Assembly: GCF_022647885.1 (NCBI RefSeq)
Contig: NZ_JALCLM010000001.1
Coordinates: 1,240,001-1,304,000 of the forward strand
DNA from: Bifidobacterium sp.
GTDB lineage: Bacteria > Actinomycetota > Actinomycetes > Actinomycetales > Bifidobacteriaceae
Reading direction: 5' to 3'
DNA length: 64,000 nucleotides
Positions 54,641-63,329 of this stretch are shown piece after piece (position 1 is the stretch's first letter; the number at the start of each line of letters is the position of its first letter). The notes under the pieces were generated by a model. That model was not told where the DNA came from. It saw nothing but the letters and a program-made list of their open reading frames with translations, and did not search any database. The position numbers and the translations under genes are program-made.

Positions 54641-55744
54641 ATGAGTACAACAACAACGTCCCCTGTAACTGCAACGAAAACTCCTAAGAAGCGCAAACTC
54701 AACGAGGCCTCAGTGCTCTTTGATGAGCCAGGGCCAAAGTCGAAGAAGCGAATTTTCTTTATCAACATTGTGGCATTTGCTGTAATTGCCGTGTTGGTAG
54801 TGGCTGTTCTCATGCGTTTGGCTAACCCACCGCAAGGTCAGAACCAGCTGAGTTGGAGTATGTGGAAACCCGCCTTGAACTGGGAAGCTTGGCATGATTT
54901 CTATCTTCCAGGCTTGTTGCAAACCCTTGAAGCATCGATAGTTGCCATTATCGGTTCGATTATTTTCGGTATTATTTTCGGTATTGGTAGACTGCTGAAC
55001 TTTGCTCCAATTCGATGGATATCATCCATTATTGTTGAGTTCTGTCGCGCAGTGCCCGTGTTACTATTCATGATTTTCTTGTGGCGCGGATTCTCTGCCA
55101 TAGGAATTAGCGATAATGCGGCCTTCCTGGCTGTGGTTGTTGGTTTAATTCTTTATAACGGATCAGTGGTTGCAGAACTGGTACGCTCCGGCGTGGGAAA
55201 CCTACCAAATGGTCAGCGCGAAGCGGCATTGGCTCTCGGTATGAGTCCTTTGCGTTCGTTGCTTTCTGTTGAAGTGCCACAGGCCTTGATTGCTATGTTG
55301 CCAGCGTTGATAACCCAGCTGGTGGTAGTGCTCAAGGACACCGCACTTGGTTCAATCATTACCTACACGGATTTATTGCAAGAGTCGCGTCGTCTTGGTT
55401 CTGCGAATTTCAACATGTTGCAAACCCTAGTTGTGGCAGCAGTGGTGTATTTCATCTTCAGCTACTTGTTGTCTCGCTTGGCTGAGTCCATGCCAAAGCG
55501 CATGCGTCGCCGAACAACAGGTATCACCGTGGAACCAGTTCAAGCACCTATAGCCATTATGGATCCATCAAATACCAGCATGATCGAACGTGCAGGTGAG
55601 CGTGAACTCCCATTCAACGGCGCTGAGCCACCTTTCCACGACCACTATCACGGTTCTAATGCTGTGACGGGCAAATGGAAAGAAAGCCATTTTGAGCACG
55701 GTCACGACCCGAACCATCCAGTAAATAAACCCAAGAAGTGGTAG
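54641..55744 (+). CDS. gluD: amino-acid ABC transporter permease (GluD-like) with His-rich tail
   Basis: A 367-residue permease. After ~45 cytoplasmic residues come the usual spans, VEFCRAVPVLLFMIFLWRG and the EAA loop EAALALGMSPLRSLLSVEVP near residues 186-205. A hydrophilic C-terminal tail of ~70 residues with a His cluster (FHDHYHG, SHFEHGHDPNH) is beyond the common permease length; it might bind metal ions, but this is only suggested by composition. ATG 54641 is preferred to 54635 because AGGGAG is 8 bases upstream. Confidence 0.88.
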   Translation: MSTTTTSPVTATKTPKKRKLNEASVLFDEPGPKSKKRIFFINIVAFAVIAVLVVAVLMRLANPPQGQNQLSWSMWKPALNWEAWHDFYLPGLLQTLEASIVAIIGSIIFGIIFGIGRLLNFAPIRWISSIIVEFCRAVPVLLFMIFLWRGFSAIGISDNAAFLAVVVGLILYNGSVVAELVRSGVGNLPNGQREAALALGMSPLRSLLSVEVPQALIAMLPALITQLVVVLKDTALGSIITYTDLLQESRRLGSANFNMLQTLVVAAVVYFIFSYLLSRLAESMPKRMRRRTTGITVEPVQAPIAIMDPSNTSMIERAGERELPFNGAEPPFHDHYHGSNAVTGKWKESHFEHGHDPNHPVNKPKKW

Positions 55745-55768
55745 AGGGTTGACGTAGCACAGTTTTTC

Positions 55769-55801
55769 TTGAGGGGCATCTCGCTTAGGGATGCCCCTCA
55801 A
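55769..55801 (+). terminator. strong hairpin after gluD
   Basis: TTGAGGGGCATC (55769-55780) and GATGCCCCTCAA (55790-55801) form a perfect 12-bp stem with a 9-nt loop. It follows gluD by 24 bases. The U-rich stretch is before, not after, the stem, so Rho-independent termination would rely on the stem alone. Confidence 0.65.
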
Positions 55802-55835
55802 TCATTGTCATATCGTGAGATATTAACGGTTACGA

Positions 55836-55866
55836 TTGCAATGGTGTCCAAGCGAATAGCGATAAT
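55836..55866 (+). promoter_or_regulatory. putative leuS promoter (leaderless transcript)
   Basis: TTGCAA (55836-55841) and GATAAT (55861-55866), spacer 19. The -10 box ends 7 bases before the ATG at 55874, so transcription would begin at or next to the start codon. This fits with the absence of any Shine-Dalgarno sequence there. Confidence 0.45.
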
Positions 55867-55873
55867 GCACCTT

Positions 55874-58834
55874 ATGAGTTCCAACGAAAACAGCACCACA
55901 TCTCCTGTAGAGATCCCCGCTGAACCGGCTTTTCGTTATAATGCCGATTTTGCACAACACATCGAAGAAAAATGGCAACAGCATTGGGAAAGCAACGGTA
56001 CCTTCTGGGCAGCCAATGTTGACGGAAAGTTAGTGGACGGTTCAGGCAAACATGCTGATGGCCGTAACCCATATTTTGTCATTGATATGTTTCCATATCC
56101 GTCCGGTAAAGGGTTGCACGTTGGACACCCTCTAGGATATATTGCCACCGATGTAGTGAGCCGATATCATCGGATGAAGGGTGAAAACGTACTTCATGCG
56201 ATGGGTTACGATGCCTTCGGCTTACCAGCTGAACAGTTCGCAGTGCAGACCGGTCAGCATCCTCGTATTACCACAGAGCAAAACATCTCAAATATGCGCT
56301 GGCAGCTCCACCGCATGGGTTTAAGTTTTGACGACCGCAGGTCTTTCGCGACCATCGACTCAGGGTATGTGCGTTGGACACAGTGGATTTTCTCGAAAAT
56401 TTACAATTCTTGGTACGACCCCTCATTTGTACGAGCTGATGGTGGCATCGGTTCAGCACGTCCGATTAGCGAACTTGAAGAGGCGTTCGCTTCAGGAAGA
56501 GTATCTATACCTGGGCATGAAGAGGAATCCTGGAATGATCTCGATGTAGCAGAACGTTCCCATGCTCTCAACGAATTCAGGTTGGCATATATTTCCAAAT
56601 CGCCAGTTAACTGGTGCCCAGGGCTTGGCACGGTTTTGGCAAATGAAGAGGTTACTGCCGAGGGGCGTTCCGAACGAGGGAATTTCCCAGTATTTCAGCG
56701 CGAACTCAAGCAATGGTCGATGCGTATCACTGCTTATGGGCATCGTCTGATTGAAGATCTTGACGAGTTAGATTGGCCTGAAAAAGTTAAACTCATGCAA
56801 CGCAACTGGATTGGTGAGTCGCATGGGGCCTCGGTACATTTCTCGGTGCATACTGAGCAGGGTAATAAGGATATGGAGGTCTACACCACACGGCCAGACA
56901 CTCTATTCGGCACGACATTCGCCGTGGTGTCACCAGAACATCAACTCCTACAATTTGTTCCTGATCAATGGCCTGCTGACGTACCTGAGTCATGGAAGGG
57001 CGGTTATGACGATCCTCGTCAGGCAGTTGGCGAATATCGACGTCAAGCGGAATCAAAAACTGCGAAGGACCGTGTGGATGATGCAGGCGAAAAGACCGGT
57101 CTTTTCACTGGTTTATACGCTACTAACCCTGTAACTGGGGCACAGTTGCCGGTGTTTACTGCTGACTATGTGCTTATGGATTATGGCACCGGAGCCATTA
57201 TGGCAGTGCCAGGCGGTGATCAACGAGATTATGATTTCGCTACCGCTTATGGTCTGCCAGTGATTTATACCGTGCAGCCGACTCCTGAATCAGGTGAACA
57301 ACTAGAGTCATATGAAGGCACTGCTCCCTTTGTTTCCCACGAGGGAATCGTTATTAACTCCACGGTTGAGCACACTGCAAGCGTGGGAGACAGACTTAGC
57401 TTAGACGGTCTTAGCGTTGACGATGCTATTAGTACCATGACTCGTTGGCTCGAAGAAGCTAAAGTTGGTACCGGCAAAACCTCATACCGTTTGCGTGACT
57501 GGCTATTTTCACGTCAACGCTATTGGGGTGAACCCTTCCCAGTGGTATATGACGAGGATGGTCTTCCTCATCTGATTCCTGACGATCAGCTCCCAGTTAA
57601 CCTTCCAGAAGTGCCTGATTACAGTCCTAAAACGTATGACCCAAACGATGCTGAAACTGAGCCGGAAGCACCGCTGAGCCGTAATGATGACTGGGTTGAA
57701 GTCACTATGGATCTTGGCGATGGTCCACGTAAATACCACCGTGATACGAATACCATGCCTAATTGGGCTGGTTCTTGCTGGTATTACATGCGTTATATCA
57801 ATCCAAGTGATCAGCAGCATATGGTGGAACCAGGAGAGTTTGATTATTGGCTCGGTCCTGAACATAATGCCACTGCAGGGACATCAGGTGGAGTTGATTT
57901 GTACGTCGGCGGTGTTGAGCACGCGGTGCTGCATTTGCTGTACTCACGTTTCTGGCATAAAGTGCTCTACGATCTTGGCTTCGTTAGCTCAAAAGAGCCT
58001 TTCCACAAGTTATTCAACCAAGGCATGATTCAGGCATACGCCTACACGGACGACCGCGGACAGTATGTTCCTGCTGCTGAAGTAGAGGAACGCGACGGGA
58101 AATTCTACTATGACGGTAAAGAAGTCAACCGTGAATTTGGCAAGATGGGCAAGAGCCTAAAAAACATCATTACGCCAGACGATATGTATAGCAACTATGG
58201 TGCAGACACCTTCCGTTTGTACGAGATGAGTATGGGTCCTTTGGCTGAGTCGCGTCCTTGGAATACTCGTAATGTTGTTGGCGGTATGAGATTTCTGCAG
58301 CGTTTGTGGCGAAATGTGCTGAACGAAAGCACAGGCGAAGTCGTGGTAAGTGATGATGTACCTGATGAGCAAACTCTTAAATTGCTGAACAACACGATTC
58401 ATGATGTAACGGACGAGATGGAGGCTATGCGCCCGAATACTGCTATCTCCAAGCTGATCGTCTTGAACAATCATTTAACGTCACTGCCTAGCACGCCGCG
58501 TAGCGTGGTTGAACCATTGATTCTGATGTTGGCTCCGGTTGCACCTCATATCAGTGAGGAACTGTGGTCAAAACTTGGTCATGAGCATTCACTGGCTCAT
58601 GAGGCTTGGCCGAAGTTTGATGAGCGTTATCTTGGTCAAGATAAGGTCACTGCTGTGGTTCAGGTGCAAGGCAAGATTCGCGGCAAACTTGAAGTTGACC
58701 CGAATATCGATCCCGAAGCTTTGCAAGCATTAGCGTTGGATCTTCCCGCTGTCAAGGAACGTTTGGGTGGTCAGCCTCCGCGTAAGGTGATTGTGAAAGC
58801 TCCTCGAATTGTGTCGATTGTGCCGAGTAAGTAG
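55874..58834 (+). CDS. leuS: leucyl-tRNA synthetase
   Basis: A 986-residue class Ia synthetase charging tRNA-Leu. HIGH motif is KGLHVGHPLGYIATD near residue 82, the editing (CP1) domain contains ETTYTTRPDTLFGTTF-like VYTTRPDTLFGTTFAVV, the WCPGLGTVLANEEV zinc-region pattern is present, and KMSKS appears as GKMGKSLKNIITPDD near residue 760. Length is at the long end for bacteria, with extra residues at the N-terminus and in the connective part. ATG 55874 has no Shine-Dalgarno; in-frame ATG 55865 and 55841 are alternatives. No T-box motif is seen upstream. A strong terminator follows. Confidence 0.94.
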   Translation: MSSNENSTTSPVEIPAEPAFRYNADFAQHIEEKWQQHWESNGTFWAANVDGKLVDGSGKHADGRNPYFVIDMFPYPSGKGLHVGHPLGYIATDVVSRYHRMKGENVLHAMGYDAFGLPAEQFAVQTGQHPRITTEQNISNMRWQLHRMGLSFDDRRSFATIDSGYVRWTQWIFSKIYNSWYDPSFVRADGGIGSARPISELEEAFASGRVSIPGHEEESWNDLDVAERSHALNEFRLAYISKSPVNWCPGLGTVLANEEVTAEGRSERGNFPVFQRELKQWSMRITAYGHRLIEDLDELDWPEKVKLMQRNWIGESHGASVHFSVHTEQGNKDMEVYTTRPDTLFGTTFAVVSPEHQLLQFVPDQWPADVPESWKGGYDDPRQAVGEYRRQAESKTAKDRVDDAGEKTGLFTGLYATNPVTGAQLPVFTADYVLMDYGTGAIMAVPGGDQRDYDFATAYGLPVIYTVQPTPESGEQLESYEGTAPFVSHEGIVINSTVEHTASVGDRLSLDGLSVDDAISTMTRWLEEAKVGTGKTSYRLRDWLFSRQRYWGEPFPVVYDEDGLPHLIPDDQLPVNLPEVPDYSPKTYDPNDAETEPEAPLSRNDDWVEVTMDLGDGPRKYHRDTNTMPNWAGSCWYYMRYINPSDQQHMVEPGEFDYWLGPEHNATAGTSGGVDLYVGGVEHAVLHLLYSRFWHKVLYDLGFVSSKEPFHKLFNQGMIQAYAYTDDRGQYVPAAEVEERDGKFYYDGKEVNREFGKMGKSLKNIITPDDMYSNYGADTFRLYEMSMGPLAESRPWNTRNVVGGMRFLQRLWRNVLNESTGEVVVSDDVPDEQTLKLLNNTIHDVTDEMEAMRPNTAISKLIVLNNHLTSLPSTPRSVVEPLILMLAPVAPHISEELWSKLGHEHSLAHEAWPKFDERYLGQDKVTAVVQVQGKIRGKLEVDPNIDPEALQALALDLPAVKERLGGQPPRKVIVKAPRIVSIVPSK

Positions 58835-58861
58835 TTTTCGCGTCATCGATTAATGATTATT

Positions 58862-58897
58862 CAGTCTTCCACTGTGGTTATGCACAGTGGAAGACTG
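58862..58897 (+). terminator. strong intrinsic terminator after leuS
   Basis: CAGTCTTCCACTGTG (58862-58876), loop GTTATG, CACAGTGGAAGACTG (58883-58897), followed by TTTTATTTG: a perfect 15-bp stem with U-tract. It cleanly separates leuS from the comEA-comEC operon. Confidence 0.9.
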
Positions 58898-59046
58898 TTT
58901 TATTTGCGTTAGCACAATAGTATGGAATCGACTGTGCGGTGAACAATAGCTCAGCGAATCCGGTGCATAACATGGAGAAATTGGCATATTCGACCACATC
59001 CTTGGTACATGTGGCATAAGCCTGTGCAACGATGCAGAATCGGTGC

Positions 59047-59835
59047 ATGACTGCCCCAATCGCTAACCGTCTCAGAGCATTAGACCAGACTCATGACGGT
59101 TATGAACTCAAGGAGACGCTCCTTGATGAGGCTCACCGTGAAGGAGTGCAGATTGATGAGGCTCACCGTGACGAGACTCTGAGCACTTCCTCAACTGAAT
59201 ATCCCCAGCATCTCAAGCTTGCTGATCTGATGAAAAGTACTACCAGTGTGGGTGGAAAGCATATTGAAAGTTCTGTTGGACTCCAGCATCATGCAGCGAT
59301 AATGAATGACGTTCGTTTGGGACAACATACGCGTGAGCGAAAACGTGTGTATTTTAGTCTGGGGCATGCGATTGTGGTTATCGTGTTGTTGGTGGCAGCG
59401 CTGTGCGCGAGTCTGACGTTATTACTTCAACAAGCAAGCAATTATGCAGCATTTCAACGGCAAGCACTCAGTATCGGGAATCAAGAAGTTTCAGTATCAC
59501 CCTCAATGAGTGTTCACGCAGATAATAGCGACGTGCAGAATGACAACAGTAATGCGGCAAGTGCGCCACCGAATGTTGCGGAATCACCTGAGACTTCAAG
59601 CTCATCGACTCCAGCAGCTCAGGATAATTCATCCGATGAGCATCTCATTAATCTCAATGAGGCAAACGACGCCGAACTGATGCAGATATCTGGTATTGGA
59701 CCAGCGACTGCAGAAAAGATCATCAAGTATCGACAGCAACAGGGGCGTTTTAACAGCATCGATCAATTACTAGATATTCAAGGTATCGGTGTGAAAAAAC
59801 TCGAGCTTATTCGCCCATATGTGACTGTGGAGTAG
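59047..59835 (+). CDS. comEA: ComEA-like competence protein (helix-hairpin-helix)
   Basis: A 262-residue protein with ~95 cytoplasmic residues, one membrane span (HAIVVIVLLVAALCASLTLL), a Ser/Asn/Pro-rich linker and a C-terminal helix-hairpin-helix domain: INLNEANDAELMQISGIGPA, AEKIIKYRQQQGRF, IDQLLDIQGIGVKKL. ComEA binds incoming DNA outside the membrane during transformation. The N-terminus has an imperfect duplication of IDEAHR. The start is uncertain (ATG 59047 or 59032; neither has a good ribosome site). Adjacent comEC supports the call; natural competence in this group is not established. Confidence 0.87.
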   Translation: MTAPIANRLRALDQTHDGYELKETLLDEAHREGVQIDEAHRDETLSTSSTEYPQHLKLADLMKSTTSVGGKHIESSVGLQHHAAIMNDVRLGQHTRERKRVYFSLGHAIVVIVLLVAALCASLTLLLQQASNYAAFQRQALSIGNQEVSVSPSMSVHADNSDVQNDNSNAASAPPNVAESPETSSSSTPAAQDNSSDEHLINLNEANDAELMQISGIGPATAEKIIKYRQQQGRFNSIDQLLDIQGIGVKKLELIRPYVTVE

Positions 59836-59839
59836 TCGT

Positions 59840-61606
59840 ATGCGAGCCGCATTGAATCCATACAAACTAGTGGCGGAACAGCACTTACATGAATCAGGCA
59901 GTGCTGATATGCGGATGATTCCTATAGCTGCCGCAGTCTGGCTGGGCGCCTTCTGTGGCCAAGCAGAGCTCAACCATACACTGAGATATATTGTGGCGAT
60001 ACCGTTGGCAACTGTGGTGCTGTGTCTGCCAGCGTTGTTGTTGGGAGCCTGCTATCACCAGAATTGTTCACGTATTGTCGTCTCTCGCAAGATGTGCAGG
60101 CTACTAATTTGGTGCAGACGCAGTGCTCCAACAGTAGTAGTGATGCTGGCTGCATGTGCTGCTTCAACTGGAGCTTCCGTAGCCTGGTCAACTGTGCAAC
60201 GTTCAGACCCTGCATATCAGCTGGCCGCTGCCAGAAACAGCACCAACAGCACAATAATCCGTGTGCTATCACCAATAACAGTATCTGCCTTACGCTCCAG
60301 CACATGCCGAGCTGATGTGCGAGTGATGAGTGTGCAACAACATCATCAGGGTGCAATTGCTATGCCCTCCAGACTACGTGCAAGGATTGTCGGTGATGAT
60401 GAGGTTTGCGAAATGCGCAGAGGAGCCGAATATCGCATTGTAGTGCAGTTGTCCATATCTGAATTCGACAACGGAGTACAGCTAGAAGCTGTTTCACCAG
60501 CAACGAGATCTTCGGTAAGCATCGTATCTGAACCGCATATACTGTGGCGTGTTACCAATCTTGTTCAGCAACGATTCCTTGCAATCAGCTCAACACTCAG
60601 TGAACAAGGACGGGTATTAGTTCCAGGATTAACCTTAGGAGTTTTAGGCCAGGAAGCAGTTGCTCATACAGGGCAGACGTTTAGTACGCTTGATCCTGCC
60701 TATGCCGAGATGGTTAAAGATCAATTCAAACGTTCAGGAATTATGCATCTCATGGTTGTTTCAGGTGGACATTTTCTGTTGTTAAGTTCGTTGATTCATA
60801 CAGTACTCAAAGGATTGTTGCTACACAGAGCAGTTATCGCAGGTGCCCTTGTCTTCGGTGCTTGCATGCTAACTGCCGTAGTGTATCCCTCTGATTCTGT
60901 TTGGCGGGCCACCACAATGAGCGTATTAGGGGCGTTGGCTGTGCTCAAAGGCCGACGTGCACAGGTGTTATCACAACTATCCTGGACTGTTGTATTACTG
61001 CTGTTGAGTAACCCTCACCTGTCAACAAGTTACGGTTTTGCATTATCATGTGCGGCGGTTTTGGGGATTGTTACGGTTGGTAGCGCCATTACCAGCATAT
61101 GCGAAAGGGTGATTGGTAGCTTCGCAGCTGGCCAACTGGGCATCGCTGTAGGTGCGCAAATGTTCACCTTACCGATTCAGCTTCTTATGGACCCCGAAAT
61201 CCCCATACTGTCTGTTCCAACCAACATAGTCGTTGCACCAGCCGTAAACTTGGCAACAATATTCGGCCTGCTAGCACTATCAACGGCTTGCTTTCTACCA
61301 AAACTTGCATATGGATGCGCGTGGCTGTCCTCAATAGGCACTTCCTTAATGTACGACTGCGCCAAATGGCTTAGTGATACAGAAATCTCAACAATGACTT
61401 GGCTTCCAGGGTGGCAAGGAGTGATACTCATGCTGCTTATAGAGTTGCTATGCATAGCAATAGTGATATCTCTACATCACATAACAACAAGGCGCCGTTG
61501 TCTTCGTGATCAAGCCGGCAATCACGAAGGTATTGCCTACCGACGAAGTGTACGCAGCTCTGTATTATTTTGGATACGCGAAAGCATAGAAATGTTTGAA
61601 TGGTGA
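59840..61606 (+). CDS. comEC: ComEC/Rec2-family DNA-uptake channel
   Basis: A 588-residue polytopic membrane protein with many hydrophobic segments. The competence-domain core includes SGIMHLMVVSGGHFLLLSSL near residue 300 and YPSDSVWRATTMSVLGALA, matching the ComEC channel that passes single-stranded DNA into the cell. It lacks the C-terminal metallo-beta-lactamase-like domain found in longer homologues, so it is the short form. GGAG lies 8 bases before ATG 59840. Follows comEA by 4 bases and precedes holA, an order common in actinobacteria. Confidence 0.9.
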   Translation: MRAALNPYKLVAEQHLHESGSADMRMIPIAAAVWLGAFCGQAELNHTLRYIVAIPLATVVLCLPALLLGACYHQNCSRIVVSRKMCRLLIWCRRSAPTVVVMLAACAASTGASVAWSTVQRSDPAYQLAAARNSTNSTIIRVLSPITVSALRSSTCRADVRVMSVQQHHQGAIAMPSRLRARIVGDDEVCEMRRGAEYRIVVQLSISEFDNGVQLEAVSPATRSSVSIVSEPHILWRVTNLVQQRFLAISSTLSEQGRVLVPGLTLGVLGQEAVAHTGQTFSTLDPAYAEMVKDQFKRSGIMHLMVVSGGHFLLLSSLIHTVLKGLLLHRAVIAGALVFGACMLTAVVYPSDSVWRATTMSVLGALAVLKGRRAQVLSQLSWTVVLLLLSNPHLSTSYGFALSCAAVLGIVTVGSAITSICERVIGSFAAGQLGIAVGAQMFTLPIQLLMDPEIPILSVPTNIVVAPAVNLATIFGLLALSTACFLPKLAYGCAWLSSIGTSLMYDCAKWLSDTEISTMTWLPGWQGVILMLLIELLCIAIVISLHHITTRRRCLRDQAGNHEGIAYRRSVRSSVLFWIRESIEMFEW

Positions 61607-61667
61607 ATTACACGCAGTATTGGTATTGAAGTACATATTGTCCAGTATTAACGCGAGATTGGAAGCT

Positions 61668-62666
61668 ATGGTTCGTTCACAAGAACACAGCACGCAGACA
61701 GTTCCAGCACCGTTGACATTAGTAGTTGGAGGAGATCCTTTCCTCAACAATCAGCGTATCCGTGATTTGCGTCATGCAGCAGCCCAGATTAGACCTGACG
61801 CTGAAATTGTTGAACTCGACGCAGCCCAATGTGATGCTTATGCGTTCGACGAAGCAGTAGGGCCATCACTGCTCAGTGACAGCACAATAGTGATTCTAAG
61901 CAATGTGGAACATGCAGACGACAAATTGGCACAAACACTTCAGCAATACTGCAAACACAGTAAAACCAGCCAAGACATCGGCAGCGTCGTTATCGCGCAA
62001 CACGAAGGTGGACAAAAAGGCAAACGTCTACTAGATGCCCTCACCAGAGCAGGAGCAGATAGACAGAACATACCTGATCTTAAAAAATTCGATGCAAAAA
62101 TCAACTTCGTATATAGCACCTTCGAACGAAAACACCGCCGCATAGAGCCAATGGCAGCACAACAGCTGGTCAATGTCTTAGGCGATGACACAGGACAACT
62201 CGCAGCTATGTGCGAACAATTATGCTTCGACTTCGACGAAAATCCTATAACTCTCAATACTGCAAACACCTATCTGACAGCAGACCCTCAAGTGACAGGA
62301 TTCGCTGTTGCAGACAAGGCCGTAGAGGGACGAACAGCAGATGCCATAGTTGCTATGCGCGCGGCGGTAACTCAAGGAATAGTACCTATAGCGCTCATCG
62401 GCGCTCTGGCATTAAAATTACGCATGTTAGCGAAAGCTGCTGCGATACAATCAGGCAGCATATCGCAGGCAGAAGCCAAAGCTAGTCCGTGGCAAATTAG
62501 AGCAGCGAGCCGACAGCTCTCAGGCTGGACGTCGGCAGGTTTGGGCAGATGCATAGAGGCGCTCGCAGCAGCTGATGAAAGTAGCAAAAGCAGCAGGGGA
62601 GACCCGGTTTATGCCCTTGAGATCGCAATAGAACTCATTGGTACTAAAGGGCGATTGGGACGGTAA
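61668..62666 (+). CDS. holA: DNA polymerase III subunit delta
   Basis: A 332-residue clamp-loader subunit. The N-terminal PAPLTLVVGGDPFLNNQRIR, the central LKKFDAKINFVYSTFERKHR and VLGDDTGQLAAMCEQLCFDF, and C-terminal IALIGALALKLRMLAKAAAI fit HolA/YqeN. The start ATG 61668 is chosen since VRSQEHSTQT then leads straight into the domain; a TTG at 61596 is in frame and overlaps comEC. It works with other clamp-loader subunits encoded elsewhere. The frequent comEC-holA pairing reflects genome order rather than shared function. Confidence 0.9.
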   Translation: MVRSQEHSTQTVPAPLTLVVGGDPFLNNQRIRDLRHAAAQIRPDAEIVELDAAQCDAYAFDEAVGPSLLSDSTIVILSNVEHADDKLAQTLQQYCKHSKTSQDIGSVVIAQHEGGQKGKRLLDALTRAGADRQNIPDLKKFDAKINFVYSTFERKHRRIEPMAAQQLVNVLGDDTGQLAAMCEQLCFDFDENPITLNTANTYLTADPQVTGFAVADKAVEGRTADAIVAMRAAVTQGIVPIALIGALALKLRMLAKAAAIQSGSISQAEAKASPWQIRAASRQLSGWTSAGLGRCIEALAAADESSKSSRGDPVYALEIAIELIGTKGRLGR

Positions 62667-62702
62667 CTATATCGATGAGTATGGTGAAGGAGCATCAACA
62701 AT

Positions 62703-63329
62703 ATGACTGAGTTCACTATTGGTGATAGTACTCAAGAAAGTACAACTATCAATGTTTTGGCTGCAACATCTGATGATATGAGAGAGTTGGGGCGTACAGT
62801 GGCTCAACTGGTGCATGGCGGAGATGTGATTCTGCTTTCGGGTCCGCTGGGCGCTGGAAAAACTACTTTTGCGCAAGGTTTTGGTGCTGGCTTAGGTATA
62901 GAAATCCCAATCGTATCGCCAACCTTCACTATTGCCAGAGAACTAGAGGGTACATTCCATGATGCAAGTGCGGCAAAGCTCATCCATGTTGATGCGTATC
63001 GTCTAGGTAATACTTCTTTTATGCCTGGCGAAGATGTTAGCTCACGCTTGCTGGACGAATTGGAATCGCTCGGTTTGGATGAGGAATTAGAAAATCCAGG
63101 TGCCAACAGTGTGGTGCTTATGGAATGGGGTGAGCAGATGGTGGCCGCTTTAGCACCTCAGCGACTGGTCATCGCTATTGACCGGCCACTTGACGCGACG
63201 TTGCCTACACAAACTGAGGAACTCAGCAGCGAAGGTACACGCCAAGTGTCTATCACAGGAGTAGGCTCTGGGTGGGCACAACGAGTGAAATTTCTTACAT
63301 CGCCAAGACTACAAGAGACGAAAGAATGA
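62703..63329 (+). CDS. tsaE: tRNA threonylcarbamoyladenosine biosynthesis ATPase TsaE
   Basis: A 208-residue P-loop protein needed for the t6A modification of tRNAs reading ANN codons. Walker A LLSGPLGAGKTTFAQGFGAG near residue 45, SPTFTIARELEG near residue 79, HVDAYRLG and VLMEWGEQM are the TsaE set. It is longer than the usual ~155 residues because of a Ser/Glu-rich insert and C-terminal extension. It overlaps tsaB by 4 bases (ATGA), so the two proteins of the same complex are made together. Confidence 0.93.
   Translation: MTEFTIGDSTQESTTINVLAATSDDMRELGRTVAQLVHGGDVILLSGPLGAGKTTFAQGFGAGLGIEIPIVSPTFTIARELEGTFHDASAAKLIHVDAYRLGNTSFMPGEDVSSRLLDELESLGLDEELENPGANSVVLMEWGEQMVAALAPQRLVIAIDRPLDATLPTQTEELSSEGTRQVSITGVGSGWAQRVKFLTSPRLQETKE

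Noticed and set aside
61668..62666. Late comEC part or competence role for the gene after comEC
   Set aside because: Sequence matches DNA polymerase III delta (VVGGDPFLNNQRIR and the C-terminal clamp-loader collar helices); adjacency to comEC is common in actinobacterial genomes.
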